Source: Vicia villosa
Taxonomy: Eukaryota; Streptophyta; Magnoliopsida; Fabales; Fabaceae
Assembly (NCBI RefSeq): GCF_029867415.1
Contig: NW_026705330.1
Coordinates: 331,001-395,000, forward strand
Length of the DNA stretch: 64,000 nucleotides
Reading direction: 5' to 3'
Shown one piece after another: positions 45,916-55,766 of the stretch (the first letter of the stretch is position 1; each line of letters begins with the position of its first letter). The notes below the pieces were generated by a model. That model was not told the origin of the DNA, did no database searches, and was given only the letters and a program-made list of their open reading frames with translations. The position numbers and the translations under genes are program-made.

Positions 45916-46260
45916 CTGTATCTTTCTTTCGATGCTCGTATGTGTCATTCTTTCGATACTCGTCTGTATCTCCTTTTGATGCTCGTATGTGTCATTCTTT
46001 CGATACTCGTCTGTATCTCCTTTTGATGCTCGTATGTGTCATTCTTTTGGTACTTGTATGTATCTTCTTTCGATGCTCGTCTGTGTCGTTCTTTCGATAC
46101 TCGTCTGTATCTTCTTTTGATGCTCGTATGTGTCATTCCTTCGATACTCGTCTGCATCTTCTTTTGATGCTCGTATGTGTCATTCTTTCGATACCCGTCT
46201 GTATCTCCTTTTGATGCTCGTATGTGTCACTCTTTCGATACTCGTCTGTATCTCCCTCAA
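45914..46260 (+). repeat. 47-bp tandem array (about 7 copies) in the extra segment
   Basis: The unit is made of two related halves of 24 and 23 bp, GATGCTCGTATGTGTCATTC-type and GATACTCGTCTGTATC-type. Same array as at 61915-62430, lacking its first copies. Short open frames in several phases are repeat artefacts. Confidence 0.92.
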
Positions 46261-46605
46261 AAACAATTGTCTATGTCACCTTATCTTTCTGTCAAACCTA
46301 CCTCTCTCCCAATCATTTCCATGTAAATATCAATCCCTTTGAGAACCTTGTATTAGCACCTTGGCTACGTTACAAGTTATCACCATCCAGTTACTCACTG
46401 TAAATGTTTCCATCAGAAAAATAAAAGTTCTCTTTCCCCAGCAGATATCAAAACAAAAAAAAAAACAAAAAAGGACACCACTTACACCATCTCCTCTTCA
46501 GGACAAATTTCTGGTACTTTGATATTTAACCTTCTTATACTCCGAATGTTCGAAAGGCTAGCGCCAACCTCACCTTCGAGTATAAGACGATTAAATAGGG
46601 GCAGC
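45914..46605 (+). repeat. Extra copy of the Ogre 3' internal region directly upstream of the 5' LTR
   Basis: 45914-46605 matches 62086-62776 over its whole length. The only difference noted is a one-base length change in a poly(A) run near 46455. It contains about seven of the 47-bp repeats, the unique 3' non-coding segment and the polypurine tract. A normal full-length insertion has host DNA, not its own 3' internal region, before the 5' LTR. Homology starts inside the tandem array. Confidence 0.9.
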
Positions 46606-48148
46606 TGTCATACCCCAAATTTGTCCTACCCTTTAACTTCTAACTGGCTTAGGCTTTGCATTCATGTACATACATCACTTAGGTCATAATCCATACCCAT
46701 GCATTCATATCATAGGTGTTATTCAAGGGCCAGCAAGAAAAAGCTCCATTGCAAAGAAGTATGATCAAAGAACGAGAAGACTGAGGTATAATCATGTGGC
46801 TCTATGTTCATTGAAGTCCTCCTGGATTGGGGTGTCTCTCCGCTTCAAATCAGGGCATTGATTGAAAAGTGCAAGCTTGCAAATCATCTGGTTCGTTAAA
46901 TCAGGGTTTCTTTGACCAAAGTCAACCAGTTGACTTTCTGGTCAACATTTAATCAGGAATGGCTTCTATGTGTGAAAGGAAAACTTCTCATACCGACTGT
47001 GTGGATGTGTTTGTTTGACTGGATGTGAGTGGAAGAGATTTAATCGGGAATTTCATCAATAGTCGGAAAAATCGGAACAGTTGACTTTTGGGTCAAAATC
47101 GGGAAAATTATTCAGATATTGACTTTTGGTGGAAAATTAATCAAGAAAAGTCGAAGAACGGATAAAATCGGGAGTTCGGCAAAAAGTTGGGAAAAATAGA
47201 AAAAAGGACATTCCAACATTTAGAAAAATTTTTGATGTCTTAAATCTTGTTGAGCAGTCCACTTCAGCACCAGATTACACGTGGCAAACGACATTTTCCG
47301 GAAAAGTTTCTAACATCAAAGTTGTTCCTCTCATGGAGGAGAACAACTTTGTAGTTGGACACTTTTTCATTTGAAGCTTGTATAAAGAGTTAGAGTGGTG
47401 TGAAGTTGCTGGAAACTCATTTGAATCAAGTCACATTCCAGGTCACCAGTCAGGTCACGACCTGGCATTTTCACAAACACATGGCATGCCAAATCTCCAG
47501 TCATTTTTAGAGCTGTACAGAAGTGATATGAACGCAAACTTGGTATCATTCTCTTCTTTGCCATGTCATCTATCCATAGAAACAAGAATTGGGACAATTG
47601 AGCAAATATTTAGTGAGATACAAGCCTTCAAAGTAGTGCCCCAACCCTGACCAAATCCTGCAGGCAGCCATGACACAGAATTCTGGGCATGCAACGCATT
47701 TCAGCAAACACATGGTGGGCCAAATGTCAAGGTCTCTTTCTTCTTCCACATGTCTCTATCTTAAACAAACCCAGTTCTAAGCTATTCCTTGCCATGTCCT
47801 CTATCCAATGAGACCAGTATCACTGATTTTGGACATGTATTGATCGAGATAGAGAGGCTCAAAGTACCACCCTCGCCGAGTCACGTTCTGGCCATACGCA
47901 TGTGACAGCAAGCTGCTGGGCGTGTGCAGTGGTATTTGCATGAATTCAAGGCTATTTTTCTCATACTTCCAAGCCTTATCTTGAGATATTTTCAACACCA
48001 ATCTTGTTCTATCCCATGCCCTCTTTGATATGACACCATTCTTGCATCATTTAACAGCCCATGGTTCGAGATATAAGTGTTCAAAGTAAGCACCACAGCA
48101 TGAAGAAAAAAGAGTAAAACAACACACAATTGCACTACACACACATTA

Positions 48149-48240
48149 AAGTCCCACATTGGAAAAATGAAAAAAGTGTGCTGCAAGTCCCACATTGGAA
48201 AAATGAGAAAGAGGTATTGCAAACTAGTCCAAGTCCCACA
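48149..48240 (+). promoter_or_regulatory. Direct repeats AAGTCCCACATTG upstream of the LTR TATA box
   Basis: AAGTCCCACATTGGAAAAAT occurs at about 48149 and 48185, and a third partial copy AAGTCCCACATT at about 48229. They lie 40-130 bp upstream of a TATA box, the position of enhancer-type repeats in U3. Confidence 0.6.
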
Positions 48241-48276
48241 TTCAAGGATTGTGAATCACAAACCAATGGTTGGCCA

Positions 48277-48285
48277 TATAAATAG
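48277..48285 (+). promoter_or_regulatory. TATA box of the Ogre-like LTR
   Basis: TATAAATAG in the context GGCCATATAAATAGAAAC, with an upstream ACCAAT at 48262. Transcription would be expected to begin about 30 bp downstream, just before the CT tract. Confidence 0.7.
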
Positions 48286-48330
48286 AAACTCACACTTCAT
48301 TCTCACTCACTTCCACTCTTCACTATATCA

Positions 48331-48381
48331 CTATACTCTCTCTCTCTCTCCTCTCTCTCTCCTCTCTCTCTCTCTCTCTCC

Positions 48382-48419
<38 letters not shown>

Positions 48420-48470
48420 CCCCCCTCTCTCTCTCTCTCTCTCTCTCTTTCCCTCTCTCACACTCATCTC
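48331..48470 (+). repeat. (CT)n-rich microsatellite in LTR, probable R/leader region
   Basis: Nearly continuous CT/CTCTCTCC repeats start about 45 bp after the TATA box, as in many plant leaders. Confidence 0.9.
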
Positions 48471-50546
48471 CGAGCTCCACTCTTCACCACCACAATTTCG
48501 GATTCAAGAAGCACCATTGGTTTCATCTCACCCGCATATTGAAGGAACTTTGAGGCTCTCTCTACAGCTTAGTCCAAGACTCTTCCACAAGTAAGGTTCA
48601 TAAACCTCTTTGCATATCATGTAGCAAGCTTATGCATATTGTATCTGAACATTAGGAGCCTTGAATGATCATCTCTGTTGGTGCATAATGTTGATTCTCT
48701 GGATGTTTGAAATGTGTACTTGAACTATGCATAGAGTAGGAATTAATTTGATGCCATTAGTGTTTGTTTTGATGAAGTTTTCACTAGCTAAGGTTTAAGA
48801 ATCTCCTCGGTTTGCTTGATAGAGCGCGTATTACTAAAAACCGATTGCATTTTTGAAATCGGCACGAAAAATAGTGGGAGAGTGGTTCTCTTTTTTAATT
48901 CTGGGCTGTCTAAAAATCTCCGGCGTGGTGAGGCCGCCGGAGAAGACGGCGGTGTGGTGGCCGACCGGCGCGCATGGAATTCCGTCCCCATGCAGAGGGA
49001 ACGCGTGGCGACATTCGGTTCGCTGCTTTTCCAAAGTTCTGGGCGCAGCATTTAATGGGGTAGGGGGGAGGGACGCGTGTCCAAGCGGTACTGGCTGGGT
49101 TTTTTTTTTGTCACTTAGTTCATTTAAAAGCTGTATGACCAATTGATGCAGTCTGTATGCCATGCATGTCACGTTTCAGTAAAAGAAATAAATGAAAATG
49201 AGACAAAATGAAATGAGGGAAGAGGAGATTGCATTGGGCCGCGAATCCTGGGCTCTATCACCTCTCTGGATTACACCCCCGTTCTTGCTAACGCACACCA
49301 CCTGCTTTTGGACTGGGCCTGAGTGCCCACGCTTTTTCCACCCCTTTGCCGGCCCAGTGTGGTTTTTAACTGTTTCTTTAGTTCATTTTAAAATTACTTG
49401 TGCACCCCCTTGCTGTTAACAAAAAAACAAATAATAAAAATGGGTTTTCCCTTTTATGCTTTTAAATCTTTTGCAATTAAAAATTCTTTTTCTTAAATAA
49501 ATTGACAAAAAACATTTCTCTTCCAATTAGAGTTTTTAGAATTCTTTTTTTCTTTAATTAATTTTAATTGTTGTTTCCTTGAATTTTGATTGGTTGGTAA
49601 ACCATAGCATATAAATAGTTGTTTCTTTGATAATTCAAAAAATAGCTTCTCACATGAATAAAATACATTTGCTTGTAAATATTTTCACAAATAGTTTAGA
49701 TTTAATTTTCTTTCTTTCTGTGTGAATATTTTCCATATATGTGAATTGTCTAAAATGCCCTTGGTCTTTAATATCACTTTAATCCTTTTGATTGCTTTTT
49801 CCTCCCCATTTTCCCTTAGAATAATCAATAACATAGAATGTAGTTATTAGGGCTAGTTCCCTTTTGCATTTTCTCTTTTTTTCTTTTACAACCACTAAAA
49901 CATCTAATAAATACTTGAATAAAATCCCCTTAAAAAACACCAACCAAAAACACTTCAAAAAACCTAATAAATGTTCAGACTTAAAACAAAAGTGAGGAAG
50001 TGATGCGAGACCTTGTAGTAGGTTCTCGTCATCATGGAATTACCCTAAAAGACACAAACCAATCATTTCTTTTCTTTTGCCTGCTTGGCACCTAAGGGCA
50101 TCGTTATCTCCGCTCTACTGCATCTTAGGTCGATCCCTTATGCAAGAGCGTGAGCGTTAACTCCGCCCAACTAAAAAACACAAAAACAAACAGAAAATCG
50201 TGAGCCGAGCTACGGTAACTCTGATTCCTGAAAAGGATACGTAGGCAGCGGGGTAGGGCCCGTGCGAGTATAATTCTTTATTTTCCCTACATTCTGCATT
50301 CATTTCGCATGTAGACATAGACATAGTACACACCCTTTAGATAGAAACAAACATAGGTGGATACCATCGAGTACGATGGGCGCGAGGGGTGCTAATACCT
50401 TCCCCTCGCGTAACCGACTCCCGTACCTTGATTCTCTGGTCGCAAGACCCTGTTCCTTCCTTTGTTAGGTTTTCTGATATTCCTTTCCCTTATGGGATAA
50501 ATATATTGGTGGCGACTCTGTTCATTTTTCGCGAGCGTGCGACAGC

Positions 50547-50564
50547 TGGCGACTCTGCTGGGGA
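50547..50564 (+). promoter_or_regulatory. Primer-binding site
   Basis: TGGCGACTCTGCTGGGGA begins two bases after the LTR end. It is complementary to a tRNA 3' end and is the type reported for Ogre elements (tRNA-Arg, from memory of the literature). The first 11 bases also occur inside the LTR end at 50510-50520. Confidence 0.85.
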
Positions 50565-51416
50565 TGTTGCTAGACCTGTTGCTGGTCCATCCTTAGTGAG
50601 TCGATCCTAGCCTGCGTTTGTTTGTTTATTTACTGGGTGTTTATTTGTTTTATGTCTATATCTTGTATATATGTTTGCATGTTTATTTCCTGCTTGCATA
50701 TCATGTTTATTTCTGTTTGCACATCATGCATATGGATTATATTCTGTGTTCCTTGGGGTCTTCTGTTCTGTTTTGCAGGTGGGGGGTTTTTGAGGTAAAA
50801 GGCCCACTACCCAGGCCAAGTGACACCTAGGATTAGCGTGGATGCTCATGTTGGCTCCCGTAGCTCTTGCTACGATCGAGTTGATGTGGGGTACCACAAC
50901 TGGGCAAGGTTCTTTCATGGAACACTGTGTCTGGCACTCTTGTTGCCTCAAACACTTTGTACCCCATGGGAACTATAGACCCCAGTGACCATTAGGGACC
51001 ACCTGTCCGTGTCTAGAATTCATACCCGTGAGTTTTGGGGAGGGACAGGATACCGGCCTTCATCATACCCGGATTTCCATTTTGCAATCTGAAGTCAAAA
51101 TTTTGAACCTGTTACAATCAGTATTACCCAGACGTTCAGAGCTGCGAGGGACATTCAGTCTCTCACCACATCATGCACATGACACATCATGCTATTGCAT
51201 CCACCTCACTTCATTCGTGGAGAATCCTAAAATCTATTTCTAGAGAGAAAAGAAAAGAAAAAGAATATATACATACCTTTTTGCAAAAAAAAGAAAAAAG
51301 AAAAGGAATAATGAAAGGATTTTAGGATTCTCCCAATGAAATGCATTCCACCACATCATTTAACATGCATGTTCATTTATTTTCAGGAACTTTTTGGCTT
51401 TGTCTCCGACTAACAC
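50565..51416 (+). other. Leader region between PBS and ORF1
   Basis: No long frame. Contains acceptor-like TTCTGTTTTGCAG at about 50779 and TTTATTTTCAG ending at 51386, 30 bp before the ORF1 start. Confidence 0.5.
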
Positions 51417-53222
51417 ATGGCTCCACCACTGAAGACTGGCAAGCGCAATTACTCTTATTCTTTTGTGAATCCTAATCTGAAGTCTGTTGAGTGTTTGGCA
51501 AAGAAGATCACACCGGATGAGTCAACCAATTTCCGAGAAAAATATGGGTACATTCTGAGCCTCCTCAAGATGCCATTCACCAAGGATGAGCAAGAGGGAG
51601 TTCACACTTTGCTTCAGTTCTATCATCCTTCCCTCCGTTGTTTCGCATTCACTGATTATCTTTTGGCTCCTACCTTGGAAGAGTATTCGTCATTCCTTGG
51701 CATTCCTGTTGGGAAAGAGGTACCTTATTATAGCGCCATGAAGGCCCCTGATTCCATTGAAATTGCTAAGGCTCTTTATTTGAGCAAGTCAGTCGTGGAG
51801 GCAAGTCTCACCAAGAAAGGAGGTTGTCATGGTTTTCGTATGGAGTTCCTGGTTAAAAGAGGTTGTGATGCTGCTGAAGCCAAAGAATGGGACACTTTTA
51901 GAGCTATTCTGGCTCTAAGTATCTATGGTATTGTGATGTTCGCAAATGTACCTGACTTTGTTGATATGAATGCCATCCACATATTCATTCTGCAGAACCC
52001 CATTCCTACGCTTCTGGGGGACGTTTATCATTCCGTTCATCATCGTAATGAGCAGAAAGGAGGTTTGGTTAGATTCTGTGCTCCGCTGCTATACCGTTGG
52101 TTCAGATCACATTTGCCGGAACGTGGAGCTTTTGTTGATAGTAGGTACACATCCAGATGGGCTGATAGAATTATGGGGCTTAGAGCTAAGGACATTGTCT
52201 GGTACAACCGATCCTTGGACCATATGGAAGTTGTTATGAGTTGTGGGAAGTTCAAGAATGTGCCTCTCATGGGCATCAGAGGTGGGATCAACTATAATCC
52301 TATCCTGGCTAGAAGAACATATGGATATGCTTTCATTAGTCCTCCTGAACAAGCAGAGATTGCTGAGAATATTTACTATCATTCAGCCACCAATGTTGGG
52401 CAAATGGCAGAAGCTGCGCAAGCCTGGAAGAGTATTTGCTGGAGAGATAAGAAGCATTTTGGTCAAAGAGACTGTGCGACTTATAAAGACTATACTGAGT
52501 GGGTTGAAGTTGTGGCCAACACCCAAGGGATGCCCTTCCCTCCAAAAGATCCTTTGTATCCTCCTGCTGGTGTACAACCCAACATTGTCTCCATGCCTTG
52601 TTATAATCAGACTGTGGAGCAGAATCGGAAATTGACTGAACAAATGGAGACGATGCAAGTTAAGATGAATACTGATAGGCAAGAGAAGCTTTCTGCCCTT
52701 CATAAGTTGAAAATGAGAGAAATAGAGCTTGAAGAATTGTATGCTAGAGGAAGTACTTCTCAGAAAAGGTCAAGGGTGACCATAGACTCTAAATCTGCTA
52801 AATCTCAAGAGAGGGAGATCAAAGAGCATTATGAGGTTCAGTTGGCGGAATTGACAAAGAGGCTCCAAATCCAAACTGATATAGCCAAATCAGAGAAAGC
52901 CCGTCGAAAGAAAGCAGACAAGCTCCTTATGGAACGTCAAGCAAGGATTGAGGGGTGTTATGAAGAGATTCGCAAGTTGAAGGGTCGAGTAGAGGAAAAG
53001 GGGCAAAGTGATACTCAAGCTCAAGAGGAGGCCAGAGGTTGGGAATTGAGAAGCCGTTACTTGGAGACCATGCATTTCAGAAAGGACCTATTGATTCAAG
53101 AAGTTGTTAAAAGACCAACCCATGCTGAGACCAAAAAGCTGTTTGAAGAAATGAAGGCTTGGAGCTATAAGAACATTGGAGATAGCCCACTTCGTCATTT
53201 GGACATGGGAGATCCTGCTTAG
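51417..53222 (+). CDS. Ogre ORF1 protein (DUF7745-like domain plus coiled coil)
   Basis: 601 residues, intact, between PBS and gag, the hallmark extra ORF of Ogre elements. The N-terminal ~380 residues form a folded, Trp/Tyr-rich domain related to the plant DUF7745/plant-mobile-domain-like group (recognisable pieces: FTDYLLAPTLEEYSSFLGIP, FLVKRGC, LRFC-like RFCAPLLYRWFRSHLPE, CWRDKKHFGQRDC). The C-terminal ~190 residues are highly charged Glu/Lys/Arg with heptad spacing, a likely coiled coil. Function is unknown in the family. It is separated from gag by 369 bp and is in the same strand order. The ATG at 51417 is the first in frame after the acceptor-like site. Confidence 0.85.
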   Translation: MAPPLKTGKRNYSYSFVNPNLKSVECLAKKITPDESTNFREKYGYILSLLKMPFTKDEQEGVHTLLQFYHPSLRCFAFTDYLLAPTLEEYSSFLGIPVGKEVPYYSAMKAPDSIEIAKALYLSKSVVEASLTKKGGCHGFRMEFLVKRGCDAAEAKEWDTFRAILALSIYGIVMFANVPDFVDMNAIHIFILQNPIPTLLGDVYHSVHHRNEQKGGLVRFCAPLLYRWFRSHLPERGAFVDSRYTSRWADRIMGLRAKDIVWYNRSLDHMEVVMSCGKFKNVPLMGIRGGINYNPILARRTYGYAFISPPEQAEIAENIYYHSATNVGQMAEAAQAWKSICWRDKKHFGQRDCATYKDYTEWVEVVANTQGMPFPPKDPLYPPAGVQPNIVSMPCYNQTVEQNRKLTEQMETMQVKMNTDRQEKLSALHKLKMREIELEELYARGSTSQKRSRVTIDSKSAKSQEREIKEHYEVQLAELTKRLQIQTDIAKSEKARRKKADKLLMERQARIEGCYEEIRKLKGRVEEKGQSDTQAQEEARGWELRSRYLETMHFRKDLLIQEVVKRPTHAETKKLFEEMKAWSYKNIGDSPLRHLDMGDPA

Positions 53223-53591
53223 TATTGGTTTTTGTTATAGAATCACCACCAGTCTTGTTGGATGGGATTCTTATTTCCATTTTCTGTATTGTTGGCTCAT
53301 GAGAGCGGAATATTTTGTACTTCAAACATGGTTGTGGAATTAATGGATTATGGTTGTTTATCTTGGTTGCGCTTCGTTATTTCTCATTATCTTGTAGTGT
53401 TGGTTCGAGACAAAGCCGAAAATTCTTGAAAATAATAAAACATGCACACATGCACCCATGCACTCATATCATACTGCATTTTCAGGTTTTTATCAGATTC
53501 TAATTGAGGTCCCTTCCAACAACAGATTTCTTTTCCGACGACGAAGCTGACTTTCTTACATCCTTACCGCACCAGGAGCAACGAGAGAATC
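53223..53591 (+). other. Spacer between ORF1 and gag
   Basis: Non-coding. Includes an acceptor-like TGCATTTTCAG ending at 53485, about 106 bp before the gag start codon. Confidence 0.5.
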
Positions 53592-55766
53592 ATGGATCAA
53601 TTTGAACAGAGTCAAGCTGCCCTCCGTAGGGATATGGATGTTATGGGGGAAAGAATGACCCAACTTATGGAGACTCTTCATGTCGTTGTCCAAGGACAAG
53701 AAGAGCTCAGAAAGAGCGTTGCTGGGCTGATCAAAGATACTCCTACCAATTCTGCTGATGGAGGGGTGAAAACTAAAGAGATTCCTGTTGAGGGGATAGC
53801 AAAAGTAGTGGATGACCACCACGAGGTTATTGACCTTGAACATGATCTTACTGCTGAGTTGACTGAGACTGCTAAGATGTACCAAGCTCTCGAAGAACGC
53901 CTCAAGGCCGTTGAGGTTGCTAAAACTTCGAGTTTCGACACTGCTGCTATGTGCTTGGTACCTGGGATTGTTATTCCCCCGAAGTTCAAAGTGCCAGATT
54001 TTGATAAGTACAAGGGAGTTACCTGCCCAGAGACTCACATTCGTTCTTACTGCCGTAAGATGGCCGCTCACGCTGAGAACGAACCTCTGCTTATGCATTT
54101 CTTCCAGGATAGTCTCACTGGAGCCCCATTAGAGTGGTATATGAAGCTCGAGAGGTCTAATGTTAGTACTTGGGGAGAACTTGTTGATGCCTTCTTGAAA
54201 CAATACCACTACAATACTGCTATGGCTCCTAGCCGCGCACAGTTGCAAAATATGTCACAGAAATCTGAGGAGTCTTTTAAAGAATACGCCCAGAGGTGGC
54301 GTGAACTTGCTTCCCGTGTCCAACCTCCTCTCTTGGACCGCGAGTTGATTGATTTGTTTATGGGAACTCTGAAGGGGCCGTATCTTCAGCACATGGTTAG
54401 TAATACTTCTCCTTCCTTTTCGGATGTGGTCATCATTGGTGAGAGGGTTGAGAACTGTGTCAAAGCAGGTACCATTCAAGGTGTTACTAATCCTAGCAAC
54501 TCAAGTGGTAATGGTAAGAAGCCGTATTCTGGGTTTGTGAAGAAGAAGGAAGGTGAGACTAGCACCGCTTCTGTTGACCAAGGCCGAGCTCCTGCATATT
54601 CTGCTGTTCCACCTCCTTATTATCCGATGCCTTATGCTGTTCCTGGTCCGTATATCCCTCAAGCATATGCTGCTGCTCTTCCACAACCATGGATGGCACC
54701 CCAACAGCCTTTCGTACCACAACAACAAGCTGCTGCTCCTCAGAATCGCCAACAGAATCCTAGGCCTCAAGGTCAAAGAGGTCCACAGAGGCAAAGATAC
54801 CCTGACAGGCGTATAGATCCGGTTCCCATGCCGTATGCTCAACTTCTCCCCCAGTTGCTTGCTGGTCAATTGGTACAACTCCGTGAACTTGGACCTCCAC
54901 CTAGTCCTCTCCCTCCTGGTTATGATGTTAATGCTCGATGTGAATTTCATTCAGGTGCCCCGGGCCATACTATTGAAAAGTGTAGAGCATTAAAGTACAA
55001 AGTCCAGGATCTCCTTGATGACAAACTTATCTCGTTCGCCCCTACTGGTCCTAATGTGCAGAATAATCCTATGCCTCCTCATGCTGGTGCGACCAATGCT
55101 ATTGAGTTATGTGATGATCAGGTCCTAGTAAATGATGTTAATGAGGTTAGGATGCCGCTAGCAGTTGTCAGAGAATATCTTATGCAACAAAAGGTTTTGT
55201 GTGAACTACATGACTACTGTTTGCAATGTTCTTCTAACCCTGAGGAATGCACTAGGTTGAAAGAAGAAATCCAGAAACTAATGGACGAAGGTGTTCTTAG
55301 AGTGGAAAGGGTCGTTCTTGTCAAAGATGTGGCTACTCTAGAGATACCTTACTATCCTGCTGAGGTGTCAAAGAATCAGAATACTCCTTTGGTCATTCGT
55401 GCTCCGAGTACTCCCTTGGTCATTCAGGCTCCGAGGACTCCGTTAGTTATTCAGGTTCCAAATGTTCCTTCGACTCCTTCAACCTCGTCTATTGTTCCTT
55501 CTCCTGTGAATGATTCTAAGGCTGTTCCTTGGAGTTATAATGTCGTGTATATTCGAGGGAAGAAGTTTGACTGTCCTCCAGTGGGCATCTCGAGTATCAC
55601 AAATATTACTGGCACTAGTGGTATTACCCGTAGTGGTCGGATTTTTGCTGCCCCTCCTCCGCCTCCTAAAGAGACCAATAAAGAGGCTAGTACACAAGCA
55701 AAAGGAAAGCAAGTTGCTGTTGATCCTCCTGTAACACGTAACGCACAAGATGCCGAGCAACTCTAG
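53592..55766 (+). CDS. Gag capsid/nucleocapsid protein
   Basis: 724 residues ending at an in-frame UAG (55764). N-terminal helical region, then the capsid-type retrotransposon gag domain (about residues 130-290: KVPDFDKYKGVTCPETHI, GAPLEWYMKLE, FLKQYHYN, SFKEYAQRWRELASRVQPPL). A Pro/Gln/Tyr-rich linker follows (about 330-430), then a zinc-knuckle-like CEFHSGAPGHTIEKC at residue ~450, and a Thr/Pro/Val-rich tail with repeated TPLVI(R/Q)AP. Protease continues in the same frame beyond the UAG, so the stop is either suppressed or a mutation. Confidence 0.92.
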   Translation: MDQFEQSQAALRRDMDVMGERMTQLMETLHVVVQGQEELRKSVAGLIKDTPTNSADGGVKTKEIPVEGIAKVVDDHHEVIDLEHDLTAELTETAKMYQALEERLKAVEVAKTSSFDTAAMCLVPGIVIPPKFKVPDFDKYKGVTCPETHIRSYCRKMAAHAENEPLLMHFFQDSLTGAPLEWYMKLERSNVSTWGELVDAFLKQYHYNTAMAPSRAQLQNMSQKSEESFKEYAQRWRELASRVQPPLLDRELIDLFMGTLKGPYLQHMVSNTSPSFSDVVIIGERVENCVKAGTIQGVTNPSNSSGNGKKPYSGFVKKKEGETSTASVDQGRAPAYSAVPPPYYPMPYAVPGPYIPQAYAAALPQPWMAPQQPFVPQQQAAAPQNRQQNPRPQGQRGPQRQRYPDRRIDPVPMPYAQLLPQLLAGQLVQLRELGPPPSPLPPGYDVNARCEFHSGAPGHTIEKCRALKYKVQDLLDDKLISFAPTGPNVQNNPMPPHAGATNAIELCDDQVLVNDVNEVRMPLAVVREYLMQQKVLCELHDYCLQCSSNPEECTRLKEEIQKLMDEGVLRVERVVLVKDVATLEIPYYPAEVSKNQNTPLVIRAPSTPLVIQAPRTPLVIQVPNVPSTPSTSSIVPSPVNDSKAVPWSYNVVYIRGKKFDCPPVGISSITNITGTSGITRSGRIFAAPPPPPKETNKEASTQAKGKQVAVDPPVTRNAQDAEQL

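Larger units (their letters stand above)
46606..50544 (+). repeat. 5' LTR of the Ogre-like element
   Basis: 3939 bp, beginning TGTCATACCCC after the polypurine tract and ending GCGAGCGTGCGACA. It contains a promoter-like block near 48150-48290, a CT microsatellite, a GC-rich segment with a strong hairpin (48890-49090), and a conserved 3' part (from about 49980) shared with the first element's LTR. Confidence 0.92.

Noticed and set aside
45852..46342. Overlapping open frames rich in repeated FDARMCHSFDTRLYL-type peptides, on both strands
   Set aside because: Products of the 47-bp tandem array reading open in several phases; identical frames recur at 61971-62514. No domain or conserved start.
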